Source: Ariolimax columbianus (Eukaryota; Mollusca; Gastropoda; Stylommatophora; Arionidae). From it: 64,000 nucleotides of DNA. Position 1 is the first letter of the stretch; each line of letters begins with the position of its first letter. The notes under the pieces were generated by a model. It saw only the letters and a program-made list of their open reading frames with translations, did no database searches and had not been told where the DNA came from. The stretch is from contig JAVGWX010000018.1 in the NCBI GenBank assembly GCA_036924085.1, positions 21,117,964 to 21,181,963 of the forward strand, written 5' to 3'. Both the position numbers and the translations under genes were made by a program. This document shows, piece by piece, positions 52,035 to 62,314 of the stretch.

Positions 52035-52097
52035 AGGATTTTACATGATGAGGTTGTCAGGCCGATGCACAACCCTATTTAGTCGTCATTTAGGATT
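52035..52097 (+). repeat. Repeat M, interrupted by SINE-A
   Basis: TTTACATGATGAGGTTGTC and GCACAACCCTATTTAGTCG match 6405-6480. The continuation AGCGCTTGGGAGGTTACGAC lies beyond the SINE at 52360-52380. Confidence 0.55.
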
Positions 52098-52347
52098 TTT
52101 TTTTTTTTTTTGGTGATCGCCTTATTTCTCTATTCCCAAGGCCGTGTGAGTTACACTGTGGTTTTTAAAAAATTTGCGCCGGTCGGCCCAGTGCACCAGA
52201 CATCCATTTTATGTAAGCGTTTGCTTACTCCTGCATTTCCTAAGGGTTTGCTTCCCCGGGGTAACGACCGGTGCTGTGATGGGGATCGAACCCAGCACCT
52301 TCAGATTTTGTGAGCCGTGTCACTTATCTACTATCCCACGCCGTCCC
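52098..52347 (-). repeat. SINE-A copy
   Basis: T-run tail at 52096-52111, diverged body (GCGCCGGTCGGCCCAGTG), B box inverse GGGATCGAACCC, head CCCACGCCGTCCCC. More diverged than the other copies. Confidence 0.85.
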
Positions 52348-52410
52348 CATCATGTAGGAAGCGCTTGGGAGGTTACGACGAACCTAATCTTTTCAACTCT
52401 GGTACCGCTG

Positions 52411-52681
52411 TGGTGTGGAGCGTGTAGTCTAGTCGACAGTGAGCTGACTTGCTAGATTGGGATTACAGCGTTGCAGGCGTTCGAGTTCATGGACGGACAG
52501 AAAAAAAAAACCAATGAGGATCGGGGTTCGTCCCTGTTGCAACTGCTCCTCCTGTAAATGGTTACTTGACGTATGAGTTGGGGAATATAAAAACAGCGAG
52601 AAAGGGAACTATCCACCCCACCTCACATAGGCTGTGGCTTAGTACTTGAAGAGTGGGTGCTATGGGACTGACTATCTTTAT
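52411..52681 (+). repeat. SINE-B, full copy
   Basis: Head GCGTGTAGTCTAGTCGACAG, B-box-like GGCGTTCGAGTTC, body CTCCTGTAAATGGTTAC and GTGGCTTAGTACTTGAAGAG. Matches 13-306. Confidence 0.75.
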
Positions 52682-53196
52682 AGCTCTGGTACAGCTCTAG
52701 TAGATAGTAGACCATGCTAGCGAATAGTTTAATGCCAGGTCTATATATAGAACGAAGAAGAAGAACAGCGTTTCTTTTCCATGAACATGGAAGGCTCAAC
52801 CATTAGGCTCATATAGTGCTCGTATTCTTTCCTCCCCAGTAAGGGGTCCTGGGATAGGCTGAATGATCTTAGTTACCTAGCAACGATAATATTATTGCAG
52901 AGTTGAAACTACTTAACCTTCCAGTAGACATCTCTGTGTTTTCTATTAACCTTATCACAAGACTCTTTACTGGTACGATTTGTCTGACCACATAACCCCT
53001 GGCTTTAGATCAAATTGAAGTCACTTTGGGTAGTAAGACGATATTAAAGCCCGCTGCATTAGATATCGACAATTTGGTATGGTATCGATCTTTCTATATC
53101 TAGTATATCCGACTGTCTGCCACAGGAAATACATTACATTGCTCTTTCAAATCGACGTCGTCTCTTAGTCGCTTCTCTTCTACCCGTGAGAGTACG
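52682..53196. other. Unassigned stretch
   Basis: No feature was recognised. Confidence 0.3.
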
Positions 53197-53400
53197 GTTG
53201 GTTGGTTGGTTGATTGGCTATTGATCCAGCAGCCTCTGCGATCCGACCCTTTGGCCCAATGCCATATAGTGGTATCATCAAGTGTTTGTGTGCTGTTGTT
53301 TAGTTCCTTTCATCGGGCGTCGGAGGGAGAAGCTCTTTCCTAGCATCGGCAAGCGCCGGACATTCAAAAAGATGATGTTCATTAGTTTCATAGGAATGTC
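53197..53400 (-). pseudogene. LINE-K ORF C-terminal fragment, AACC-tailed
   Basis: The minus strand reads EHHLFECPALADARKELLP, then AACTAAACAACAGCACAC, GGCATTGGGCCAAAGG and a short (AACC)n tail at 53197-53215. The protein piece is the usual H-LFxCPAL---R--LLP end of a non-LTR retrotransposon with a C-terminal domain. Confidence 0.65.
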
Positions 53401-53401
53401 T

Positions 53402-53665
53402 GGGGACGGCGTGGCCTAGTGGTTAAGTGGCACGGCTCACAACCCCAAGGTGCTGGGTTCGATCCCCATCACAGCACTGGCCGTTACCCCGGGGAAGCAA
53501 ACACTTAGAAAATGCAGGAGGAAGCAGACCCTTACATAAAATGAATGCTGAAGTCGGATGCTCTGGGCGGACAGGCGCAAAAATAAAAACCACAGTTCAA
53601 CCCACACCGCCATGGGGATTAGAAAAAAAAGGCGAACGCAAAAAAAAAAGAAAAATTAAAAAACA
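53402..53665 (+). repeat. SINE-A copy, left member of a convergent pair
   Basis: GGGGACGGCGTGGCCTAGTG, GGGTTCGATCCCC, CCCCGGGGAAGCAAACAC, GACAGGCGCAAAAATAAA, long A-rich tail. Opposite orientation to the copy at 53843-54077. Confidence 0.9.
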
Positions 53666-53842
53666 TTTTTGGGATGTGTGCACATCCAGCACTCTTCAGT
53701 ATGTTCTGGTTGAATTCTGTTCAAGGGAATAATCAATCCAATGCCAGCGTCTTCTCATCTCCGGTCTCACTGTACCATTGATTTAAATAAATATGCAAAA
53801 CTCTTCATCTGCTTATTGATTTATTTTTAAAATTGTTGTATG

Positions 53843-54077
53843 CTTTCGACTTATTTCTCTAATCCCAAAAGGCGGTGTGCGTTGCACTGTGGTTTTTATT
53901 TTGCGCAGTCGGCCCAGTGCATCTGACTTCAGCATTCATTTTATGTAAGGGTCTGCTTCCTGCTGCATTTTCTAAGGGTTTGCTTCCCCGGGGTAACGGC
54001 CAGTGCTGTGATGGGGATCGAACCCAGCACCTTCTGGTTGTGAGCCATGTCACTTAACCACTAGCCCACGCCGTCCC
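53843..54077 (-). repeat. SINE-A insertion with target-site duplication, right member of the pair
   Basis: Standard SINE-A on the minus strand. Flanked by CATCTGCTTAT at 53806-53816 and 54078-54088. Confidence 0.9.
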
Positions 54078-54089
54078 CATCTGCTTATC

Positions 54090-54643
54090 ATTGCTGTGAG
54101 ACTTTGCACCCATAACTCTATATGCAGTTCAGTGATATCGCCTGTGTTTACCAGACCATATGTTGCTTACTACAAACTAGTCTCTTAACACTTCATTCCT
54201 GACAACAGTTTCTGCTATTAAAACAAAATATGCTCCTCTAGTCTAGCATAAGCGCTTGTAAAGGAGGTGTACAGTTAGCTCAATGCTGTCGGGGATGAAG
54301 TGTTGGCGACTTCATTTAATTAGACCCTAGCTTATTCCGAGGTGGGGGGTTGACATACCCGTTCTTCGGACGTTCCATTCTTTTTCCTAAATGTAATTCA
54401 TGTACCAATTCACAACTGCTTGGATTAGAACGTTGTCGATTGGGTTGCGGGGTTTCTTGTTTGGGGGACACGACTATGCCTTCCTCGCCTTCCATGTTTG
54501 TCGTAACAGACGAATTCAGAGAGGTGTGCATGGGGATAGCAACTACATCGTGTAAACCAAATTGCTACATAAACTACCACTGCAAGAGCATGGTAAGTAC
54601 TTTGACGCAGTCTTCCTGAATTTAGCCAACTATAGTAGCTGCC
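54090..54643. other. Unassigned stretch
   Basis: No feature was recognised beyond a weak reversed repeat M trace near 54537-54600. Confidence 0.3.
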
Positions 54644-55042
54644 CTATGCTTCGGCTGGAGTGAAAACAACACAAATACGAAAAAGAAAATGGAATTTTTC
54701 GAGTCTGTGGATCAATCCGTGTCCCTTTGCCACACGAAACAAGCACCCATAACGTTCTACCACCTCAGACCCACGAGATACAGCATGCGGGGGAAAAAAG
54801 TGACCAGGAAACGACCATCTCCTAAAAATTTCTCTTGATTTGGACCGACGTGATGCTACAGTAGTCAAGTCAGCCGGTCTCTGCTTGTGCAAGTCATTAG
54901 GGCGAGTAAAGGGAAGCCCCGCTCGATCACTGGCGGATCCTGTACCTTTGATTTGATTAGTTCCAATTATCCGTAGGGGTGCGTAATGTAGTCGGCTAGG
55001 CTCGGGGTCCCGGCCATTTCTGATTGTAGACAGCGCTAGCAT
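54644..55042 (-). CDS. Unrecognised 132-codon open frame
   Basis: I do not recognise this protein. It is Arg- and Ser-rich (SRRSKSREIFRRWSFPGHFF), with no tandem periodicity, no clear membrane segment and no known motif seen. It could be an exon, part of an unrecognised repeat or a chance frame. Confidence 0.15.
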   Translation of the reverse strand: MLALSTIRNGRDPEPSRLHYAPLRIIGTNQIKGTGSASDRAGLPFTRPNDLHKQRPADLTTVASRRSKSREIFRRWSFPGHFFPPHAVSRGSEVVERYGCLFRVAKGHGLIHRLEKFHFLFRICVVFTPAEA

Positions 55043-55249
55043 TTTCTTACTGCGTTCAGACTAGCTCACTTTACCCCGACTGTTTGAAGGAGGCTGCGTT
55101 AGTTTAATATATATTAAGCTCGTGTGACTTAAAGACGGGTGTGACTTTGGTAAAGGGCGAGCAATAACTGCAACTCTTTTTGTGCAATTCAAGTGATCCT
55201 GATCTCATAGTGAAGTCTTTTATCTATCGTCTATTCCCTGTCACGTAAT

Positions 55250-55570
55250 TTCTCATCCTGTTCTTCTTTCTTCACTCTTCTTCATCGTCATCTTCTTCGT
55301 TTTCTTTTTCATGTTTCGGTATCATCATCATCTTATTCATCTGCATCATCATCTTTTTCTTCTTGCTCGTCATCATGTTCTTTTTCTTCGTTCTTCTTTT
55401 TCTTCATTCTTTATCATCATCTTTTTTTGGTTCATTTTTCGTATCCTTCATCATTAAAATCATCATCGTCTTTTCTTCTTCATATTTCATCATTATCATA
55501 ATCATCTTTTTCTTTATTCTTCCTTCTTCTTCTACTTCTTCACCAAATACACCACCTTCTTCTTCTTAAT
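55250..55570 (+). repeat. Pyrimidine-rich low-complexity tract
   Basis: TTCTTC and CATCATCAT runs over about 320 bp. The Phe/Ser/Ile-rich frame inside is an artefact. Confidence 0.8.
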
Positions 55571-55616
55571 TTACTGCTGTCCCTCGTGCCTATTTTTACT
55601 GTACACTCTCCCATAT

Positions 55617-55815
55617 AGGAGGCTGCGTGGCCAGGGGTGAAGCGCCCGTTTTACAATCCCATCCCAACCGGTTCGAATCACCCTCGTATCTAGTTTGGTA
55701 GACATGTTTTTTTTTCCCGCTCCTCCACGTACGGAAAGGAAAGGCCACCTACTATACTGCACACCTACCATGAAACCTAAAACAGCCATATATGTGACGG
55801 TTATAAGAAGCGACG
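55617..55815 (+). repeat. SINE-G, tRNA-derived SINE, single copy here
   Basis: A-box-like TGCGTGGCCAGGGGTGAAGC and a very good B box GGTTCGAATCA at tRNA-like spacing, then a non-tRNA body. No second copy is in the window, so the family call rests on the promoter boxes alone. Confidence 0.45.
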
Positions 55816-55873
55816 TTCTGTAAATGACATGCTACTTACTTTTTCTTTTTATTCTCTATCATATTCACTTTGG

Positions 55874-56215
55874 AGCTCATGAGCTGCAGTGGTCAGCGAC
55901 CCATAGCTGACTGCTAGCGTCAGGGCCAGTGGACCAGAACTGCCAAGACCCTTCTACATCTCCACGCAGTGTTCCTGGATAACAGGCTGCAGCAGGGCAG
56001 ACTGGCTAAGGAGAAGGGATTGAAGAGGGAATGCTAACCCGGTACTAAAAAAATGCATACTGAAGTCGGATGTGTTGGGCCGAAAGGTGCAAAAATAGCA
56101 GTCAAGCTGTAAACTACGACACAACGCATTCCGTTCTCTGGACTACATTCTGCTACTTAAGCCTTTTCAGGGCTTAGTAGTGCGAGATTGAGAACGAACG
56201 AAGCCAAGCCAAGCC
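55874..56215 (-). repeat. Repeat E copy flanked by a target-like duplication
   Basis: GAGCTCATGAGCTGCAGTGG, GCGTCAGGGCCAGTGG, TGGCTAAGGAGAAGGG, GAAGTCGGATGTGTTGG, AACGCATTCCGTTCTC. ATATTCACTTTGG precedes it (55861-55873) and follows it (56216-56228). Confidence 0.85.
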
Positions 56216-56228
56216 ATATTCACTTTGG

Positions 56229-56330
56229 AGCGCATGAGCTGCAGTGGTCAGCGACCCATAGCTGACTGCTAGCGTCAGGGCCAGAGAACTAGAGCTGCCA
56301 AGACCCATCTACACCTCCAAGCCAAGCCAT
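56229..56330 (-). repeat. Second, internally deleted repeat E in tandem
   Basis: Starts like the previous copy (CATGAGCTGCAGTGGTCAGC) but jumps after CTACACCTCCA straight to the right end AGCCAAGCCAT. Followed by TTCACTTTG, a third version of the flank. Confidence 0.8.
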
Positions 56331-56379
56331 TTTCACTTTGTCTGAATTTTAAAAAAAACATTCCTACTGTGTTACTATA

Positions 56380-56560
56380 ATCTTGGAAAGTGAAGGTGGC
56401 TGGCGTGATGTTAACCACATCAAACCTAGTGTGACGTTGGTTAATAAAAATATGGGCCTTACTACTAACTCGTTACAACTACAAGCCTTCGTCAGAGACT
56501 GGATAACGAAACACACACAACAAAACAAAACAACCCCAAATAACTGACGGATAACAACGG
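56380..56560 (-). repeat. SINE-J-like tail with hammerhead-like motif
   Basis: GTGAAGGTGGCTGGCGTGATG and ATATGGGCC recall 1190-1310. The minus strand then has CTGACGAAGGCTTGTAG and TTGTAACGAG, like the motif at 26440-26470. The strand of the whole element is uncertain. Confidence 0.35.
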
Positions 56561-56705
56561 ACTGAATGATAATATATTGCTGTAATGTTAGCCAGTAGAC
56601 TACTTGATCGGATCTCCTACCTCATGCATTTGTTGTAGCGGGGCACAGTTGTCACCTGAAAGACCGTTATTCCATTCTGGATTACCTATTTGTGTGTATT
56701 CTTCT

Positions 56706-57590
56706 CTTGACGTCTGTTGGGTGCTTTCTGGACGCTGACGTCTGTTGGGCGCTTTCTAAGCGCTGACGTCTGTTGTGTATTGCTTAGCGCTGACGTCTGT
56801 TGGGTATCTCTGAGCGCTGACGTCTGTTGGATGGTTCTGAGCTCTGACGTCTGTTGGGTGATTTCTTTTCTTGACTTCTGTTGGGGGCTTTCTTTTCTTG
56901 ACTTCTGTTCGGGGCTTTCTTTTCTTGACTTCAGTTGGGGGCTTTCTTTTCTTGACGTCTGTTGGGTGCTTTATGGACGCTGACGGCTGTTGGGTGGTTC
57001 TGAGCGCTGACATCTGTTGGGTGTCTCTGAGCGCTGACGTCTGTTGGATGGCTCTGAGCGATGAAGTCTGTTGTTCATCTCTGAGCGATGAAGTCTGTTG
57101 GTTGTCTCTGAGCGATGAAGTATGTTGGTTGTCTCTGAGCTCTAATGTCTGTGTTTCTAAGCGATGAAGTCTGTTGGTTGTCTCTGAGCGATGAAGTCTG
57201 TTGGTTGTCTCTAAGCGATGAAGTCTGTTGGTTGTCTCTGATCGCTGACGTATGTTGGTCGTCTCTGAGCTCTAATGTCTGTGTTTCTAAGCGATGAAGT
57301 CTGTTGGGTGTCTCTGAGCTCTAATATCTGTGTTTCTGAGCGCTGATGTCTGTTGGGTATCTCTGAGCGCTGACATATGTTGGATGGCTCTGAGCGATGA
57401 AGTCTTTTGGTTGTCTCTGAGCTCTAATGTCTGTGTTTCTAAGCGATGAAGTCTGTTTGTTGTCTCTGAGCGCTAACGTATGTTGGATGTCTCTGATCGC
57501 TAACACATGTTGGATGTCTCTGAGCGCTGACGTATTTTGGATGTCTATAAACTCTAATGTCTGTGTTTCTAAGCAATGAAGTCTGTTGTG
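56706..57590 (+). repeat. 28-30 bp minisatellite, about 30 copies
   Basis: Units with GCTGACGTCTGTTGGGTG and TCTCTGAGC, degrading into GCGATGAAGTCTGTTGG and GAGCTCTAATGTCTGTG variants that themselves recur as blocks. Frames read VCWVSLSADV or RDIQHTLALRD repeats, artefacts. Confidence 0.93.
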
Positions 57591-57649
57591 CATTTCTGAT
57601 CGCCTTGGATCTAATCTCTGCGATCATTGTCCCCGCTGTGGTACACATC

Positions 57650-58063
57650 TTAAGTACACTTTCTCAGATAAGCTGGCACGAGTTCGTAATCGTGGCCCAA
57701 AGTCCAGCCCCCATGGGTGTTGTTGAGATGTCTAGGAAAAATAATTTCAGTGCCGAGACCTGGCCAAGTTCGATCAAATGCGATGCGTTTAGTCGCCTCG
57801 CTGATTGGAATGCCACGCGAAGTTACGTCCACGCTTGTGCCCCGCGGGTTTAGTGATAATAAGGGGACTGATAAATTTCGGGGCACTGATACGGTATTGG
57901 AGCGATAATACACAACCCTCCTGCGAGGATAGCCCAGCTTAAGTGTCATTCTATTTAAAAAATGCCAGGACGAACATAGAGTATAGGGTACAAATAAGCC
58001 AATACGTCCTGATATTACCCAAATGACCGTGGTCTGGGGTGTAAAGCGACATGACTTGGGCAT
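57650..58063 (-). CDS. Unrecognised 137-codon open frame
   Basis: I do not recognise this protein. There is no tandem periodicity and composition is mixed. Segments such as GYPRRRVVYYRSNTVSVPRN and GLGTEIIFPRHLNNTHGGW show no known motif. The region could be part of an interspersed repeat not otherwise present in this window. A coding role is not supported. Confidence 0.15.
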   Translation of the reverse strand: MPKSCRFTPQTTVIWVISGRIGLFVPYTLCSSWHFLNRMTLKLGYPRRRVVYYRSNTVSVPRNLSVPLLSLNPRGTSVDVTSRGIPISEATKRIAFDRTWPGLGTEIIFPRHLNNTHGGWTLGHDYELVPAYLRKCT

Positions 58064-58097
58064 TAAAATCCAAAAAAAGGTAGACGTTTAATAAACC

Positions 58098-58115
58098 CCC
58101 CCCCCCCCCCCCCCA
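58098..58115 (+). repeat. Poly-C run
   Basis: About 18 C in a row. Confidence 0.85.
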
Positions 58116-58204
58116 CCCCTTCCTTATTAAAAAAATAGAATGATAAATATTCGTTATTTGAGGAGACGTTCAATTTATATACGCTATTATATACCCAAGT
58201 GGTT

Positions 58205-58547
58205 CTCCGGGGTTTTTGTGAATGACAAGGATAAGAATAGCACCACTGCCACACAGAGGGCATGTCGTAAGAGGCGACTAACTGTGTCACATGGCTTAAC
58301 ACCGGCCATGGTTAGGTGGTTTGTTTACAGCAGTAAAGATGGCGTATAAACAGGCTGCGGGTCTACTTTGCTCCAGTGTTTTAGTCTATTGAGATGGATT
58401 CGTACATCGATAAATCACCCTGCGCGGAACTTGTCCCAAACGCAGCGGTGTAATAAGCAAACATTTCCCGCCTCAATCGGGAAATTAACCCAGGACCATT
58501 CAGATGCGTAGCCAGAGCGCTAACCACTGCGCTACGCGGCTCCCTGA
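58205..58547 (-). repeat. Repeat H with tRNA head, full SINE
   Basis: On the minus strand: GCCGCGTAGCGCAGTGGTTA, CCTGGGTTAATTTCCC, then GCTGCGTTTGGGACAAGTTC, GAATCCATCTCAATAGAC, AAACAAACCACCTAACCATG and GTCGCCTCTTACGACATG. This shows H is a tRNA-derived SINE whose head is shared with SINE-B'. Confidence 0.8.
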
Positions 58548-58699
58548 GGGTAGTTACAGTATCTTACTCAATACTTACGTCGGAAGGTGCAAAGGAGTTG
58601 GCTGTGGGTGGCATCAGTGGATATGGGACATGGAGGCCTCCGACCTTTGGGAACTTGTGTGCACTGTTCTGGCTATGTTGGGGTTTGCGGTAATGAAAA

Positions 58700-59262
58700 A
58701 GTTGACATCTTGATATGAGTCTGGACATTGTGAATGGACAGAGTTGACATCTTGATATGAGTCTGGACATTGTGAATGGATAGAGTTGACATCTTGATTT
58801 GAGTCTGGACATTGTGAATTGATAGAGGTGACATCTTGATATGAGTCTGGACATTGTGAATGGATAGAGTTGACATCTTGATCTGAGTCTGGACATTGTG
58901 AATGGATAGAGTTGACATCTTGATCTGAGTCTTGACATTATGAATAGATAGAGTTGACATCTAGATCTGAGTCTGGACATTGTGAATGGATAAAGTGGAC
59001 ATCTTGAAATGAGTCGGGACATTGTGAATGGATAGAGGTGACATCTTGATATGAGTCTGGACATTGTGAATGGATAGAGTTGACATCTTGATCTGAGTCT
59101 GGACATTGTGAATGGATAGAGTTGACATCTTGATCTGAGTCAGGACATTGTAAATGGATAGAGTTGACATCTTGATCTGAGTCAGGACATTGTGAATGGA
59201 TAGAGTTGACATCTTGATATGAGTCTGGTCATTATGAATGGATAGAGTTTACATCTTGATCT
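58700..59262 (+). repeat. 42 bp minisatellite, about 13 copies
   Basis: The unit is TTGACATCTTGATATGAG, TCTGGACATTGTGAATGG, ATAGAG. The 14-codon period on the minus strand (LSIHNVQTQIKMST) keeps frames open. Not a gene. Confidence 0.95.
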
Positions 59263-59276
59263 GATTTGTTGGTCTA

Positions 59277-59520
59277 CCTCTCTCTCTCTCTCTCTCTCTC
59301 TCGCTCTCTCTCTCTCTCCCTCCCCATGAGGATTCCGTGTTAGAGCCTGTATGACTACGTTGGACTGTCTTCCGCAGGGTATGTCCTATCCAGCCCCATT
59401 GTCTTCGTTTAATTTGTCGTTCCAGTGTATGTTGTTGGCTCCTTTCCCATAGGTCTTCATTCCTCACCATGCCCTGCCATTTTGTGCTAATTGTCCTTCG
59501 TAGGCATCTGTTAACGAAGG
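59277..59520 (-). pseudogene. LINE ORF2 C-terminal fragment ending in a (CT)n tract
   Basis: The minus strand reads NRCLRRTISTKWQGMVRNED, LWERSQQHTLERQIKRRQWG, WIGHTLRKTVQRSHT, then loses frame (expected: QALTWNPQG-RKRGRPK-TW). A (CT)n microsatellite at 59277-59322 replaces the rest. 5' truncated. Confidence 0.75.
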
Positions 59521-60195
59521 ACTAAAGTTATTGTTGTATGGCCTTGATCGTTTTCTATGTCTCCGCTCTAATCGACAACACCGACTGACTTGACAATGGC
59601 GTTGACAATTCCAGCTTTGGTGTGAATCTTGATCGTGACTCACCGACTCGATCTCAATTCTCATACTTTAGGTTATTGTCATTTATGCACCTCCTCTCTC
59701 GACAACGACCCTGCCTCTCACTCTAGCAGAGAAAAAAACGCCTGCGACAAAGAAGTAGAAAGAACGTAGTACCACACAATTTGATCACATCATCTGATGA
59801 CAGCAAGTACCTTACTGGAAAGTGTCTTTGTCTCCAGACCTTTCCATCAGTGACTCAACTCGTTCGGTCTTCGTCTCAAGACCAATTTGGGCCTGTAAAT
59901 TAAACAAGTTTTATCGGTCGGGGCTGACTCCTCGCGACACGACCACCTCATTCCACGGCTGAGCGCTGATACTATTACGCGCCAGTTGTCCCTAGGGATA
60001 TAGGCCGCGTGAGTCCCGGTGACCTTATTTTTTCAAAAGTAAATTGAGTTATTAAAGCAAGGGTTCCCAGCTTTCCCACTACAGGGCACACTTGTTTGAA
60101 GAAGCCATTTCATGGACCACTTGGCATATATTGTAATGCAGGAACACAATATACTGTTGGTATTGTTTAATGCCAACATTGAGTAAATTGACTCT
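59521..60195. other. Unassigned stretch
   Basis: Possibly more decayed LINE sequence at 59520-59650. The rest is not recognised. Confidence 0.3.
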
Positions 60196-60196
60196 A

Positions 60197-60485
60197 TTGT
60201 GTGCCCTGTATAAGGCATTAAGTGGCGGGTTTTTGTATCTTTCGTCACTTTCCGAGCGTGCTGATGAAGGTAGACCGCGGTCCTCCATGCTATGCTTGGC
60301 TTCGTCTGTGTTACTCTCACTACTACAGTGATCACGTCAATCCATATCTCATCAGCCAAACTGCCTTGAAAACATAATGTTTCCATTGAACGCTACATGG
60401 AAGAGAGATAGTGGTCTTGGTCTGTATATTGGGCCTGGCCCTGATGTGATGCCCTGGTCAGTATGTTGGGCCTGACCGGACTAGC
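60197..60485 (+). repeat. Repeat C copy
   Basis: GTGTGCCCTGTATAAGGC, ATTAAGTGGCGGGTTTTTG, GCGTGCTGATGAAGGTAGAC, ACTACTACAGTGATCACG, GAACGCTACATGGAAGAGAG, then GTGGTCTTGGTCTGTATATT and TGGTCAGTATGTTGGGCC (two loose copies of the block amplified at 46683-47466). Confidence 0.75.
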
Positions 60486-60634
60486 GGACTAGTTCCCCCA
60501 TTATAAATTGTATCGGATTAAATGCATTGTTTGACTTGTTTATATAGGGTCACAACTACAGCTCGCTCGTTTACAGGAAGCATGTATGAGAGCATTAGAT
60601 GTGACAGTTTCATTGCAAAACTTGTAATGTTTTG

Positions 60635-60980
60635 ACCATTGTTTAGAAAGCCAAACATTAGTTTGGCAACAAAGCAATATCTGATAAATGATATATGTAT
60701 GCCGACTCTGTGCTACCAGAGCCAAACATGGTTTATGACTAATCGTATAATAGCAGACTTTCGACGTGTTTCAAAGTGTTTGAGGAAGGACATCGGTGTT
60801 ATAATGAACAAGAGAATGTGAAACGAAGACATTCGAAGTAGGATCGGCACTACGTCTTGTGCAGAGTATTTTCTAGGCAAAAGATACGCTAGTTTGGTTA
60901 TCTCATGACAATGTGGCCTCGTCATTTCCCACTGATGGCTTTTAACGTCTGTAGAGCTGGCTATGATGCCTTCGCGACTT
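60635..60980 (+). pseudogene. LINE ORF2 C-terminal remnant
   Basis: NISLATKQYLINDICMPTLC, YQSQTW, KCLRKDIGVIMNKRM, stop, then EDIRSRIGTTSCAEYF. It parallels the 3340-3846 fragment (SLATKQQLIKS, CLRKVLGVTRKNRM, DDIQSMVGTTFCAEYI) block for block, on the opposite strand. Confidence 0.75.
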
Positions 60981-61478
60981 AGATTGAAGAAAAGACAATC
61001 GAGGGATTGTGCAGCTAAACGGTCTCACAGCGACCGAAGAAACGCACGTTGCGCAGGACATAGACTTAAGCACCCCATGGCACGGCATAAGTGGAAAGAG
61101 AACTATCTTACTTTTGCTAGCCACATTCACAGCCCTCTTCAATCCACTTTTACGACATGTTTGGAAGATCGCAATGGTCCTGTTCTTCTCTACCCTAATA
61201 ATTAGTAACCGCCTACTTATTCGCCTCTCTTCTACCTTATAACACAAACAAGAGAGCCCCAAATGATTGCATCTTCTGCCTTCCTCCTGGTTTGGTTTTA
61301 ATCTAGATGTCGTATGCGGTGCAGGATTCTTTCGTGGGCTTTATAGGCTGCGGCGCAGGAGTCGCTGTCAGCTAGGGGGCCCTATAAAGATAAACATATA
61401 TATCGTAGTCTTAGTCGACCTGTACGTCTACACTGGCGGATGTGCAGGTCCCAACTCTGGCGTAAGCTGCATGTAACC
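60981..61478. other. Unassigned stretch
   Basis: Likely a decayed continuation of the LINE to about 61080. CTGTACGTCTACACTGGCGG at about 61421 resembles the unit of the 16104-16466 array. Confidence 0.35.
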
Positions 61479-61479
61479 G

Positions 61480-61760
61480 GGATAGACTCGAACAGTTTAT
61501 TACTCCGCTGCGTTGGGACAAGTGCCGCGGAGAGTCCTTAACCGATGTGCAAGTCCATCTTAATAGACTCAAACATTATAGCGAAATAGACCCGCAGTCT
61601 GTAAGGCGCCATCTATGCTGCTCTTAACAAACCACCTAACTATGACCAGTGTTATGCCATGCCACACAGTCGCCTCTTACAGCGTGATCTCTGTGAGGCA
61701 GTGGTGCTATTCTTGTCATTGTAAAACACAAAGACCCCGACGGACCACTAGAGAAAAACA
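61480..61760 (+). repeat. Repeat H copy without tRNA head
   Basis: TTATTACTCCGCTGCGTTGG, AACCGATGTGCAAGTCCATC, AATAGACTCAAACATTATAG, CTCTTAACAAACCACCTAAC, ATGCCACACAGTCGCCTC, CAGTGGTGCTATTCTTGTC. Confidence 0.8.
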
Positions 61761-61978
61761 TATTTTCTGCAATGACGTTTGTTTATGTTTGTTGACGATC
61801 TTGCCGGGAGTCTCACAGTATCTACAGTCCAGGATCTACACAAGCTTTATTTGACACTAATCGTATGTTATCGCCACAGCTGGCTTTAGGGAGTCCTGCG
61901 GTGTATTTATCCCCCGGCCTTTGATCTCTCGTGGTTGTCGCTGTAGCCTGTCTTTTTCCATTGAGTAGTATGTAATAG
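61761..61978. other. Unassigned flank of the mariner element
   Basis: No feature was recognised. Confidence 0.3.
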
Positions 61979-62142
61979 TACGAGGGGTGTTCAAATGAAA
62001 CCGGACCTAACTGCACCAAGTTAACATATGTACGATGCGCATGATGACGTCACCTCTGGTGTAAGCAGCACATACCAATAGTCAAGTTTGCAAAATGTAA
62101 TTATCCTCCGACTCATAGTTTCCTCGGCAGACCGTTGAAAAC

Positions 62143-62240
62143 ATGACGGGTGTGATACGGAATCCGCCCAGAGTTGATCAGCGAGCAGTGATTCCATTTC
62201 TAACAGCTGAAGCATGTCGATCGAGGCATGATCATCTGCC
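62143..62240 (+). pseudogene. Second, inverted copy of the transposase start
   Basis: MTGVIRNPPRVDQRAVIPFL, TAEACRS on the plus strand repeats the start of the minus-strand transposase. After TAEACRS the similarity ends, which marks the inner limit of the left inverted arm. Confidence 0.75.
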
Positions 62241-62314
62241 ACTATGCGCCAAAGAAACGAATCACCCTCTCCGTACCGCAGCAAGGGGTTCAAACTCCAT
62301 CCTATGCGTTCTTC

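Noticed and set aside
58564..59212. Minus-strand 180-codon repeat protein (TMSRLISRCQLYPF repeats)
   Set aside because: It follows the 42 bp minisatellite exactly. Several frames are open at once.
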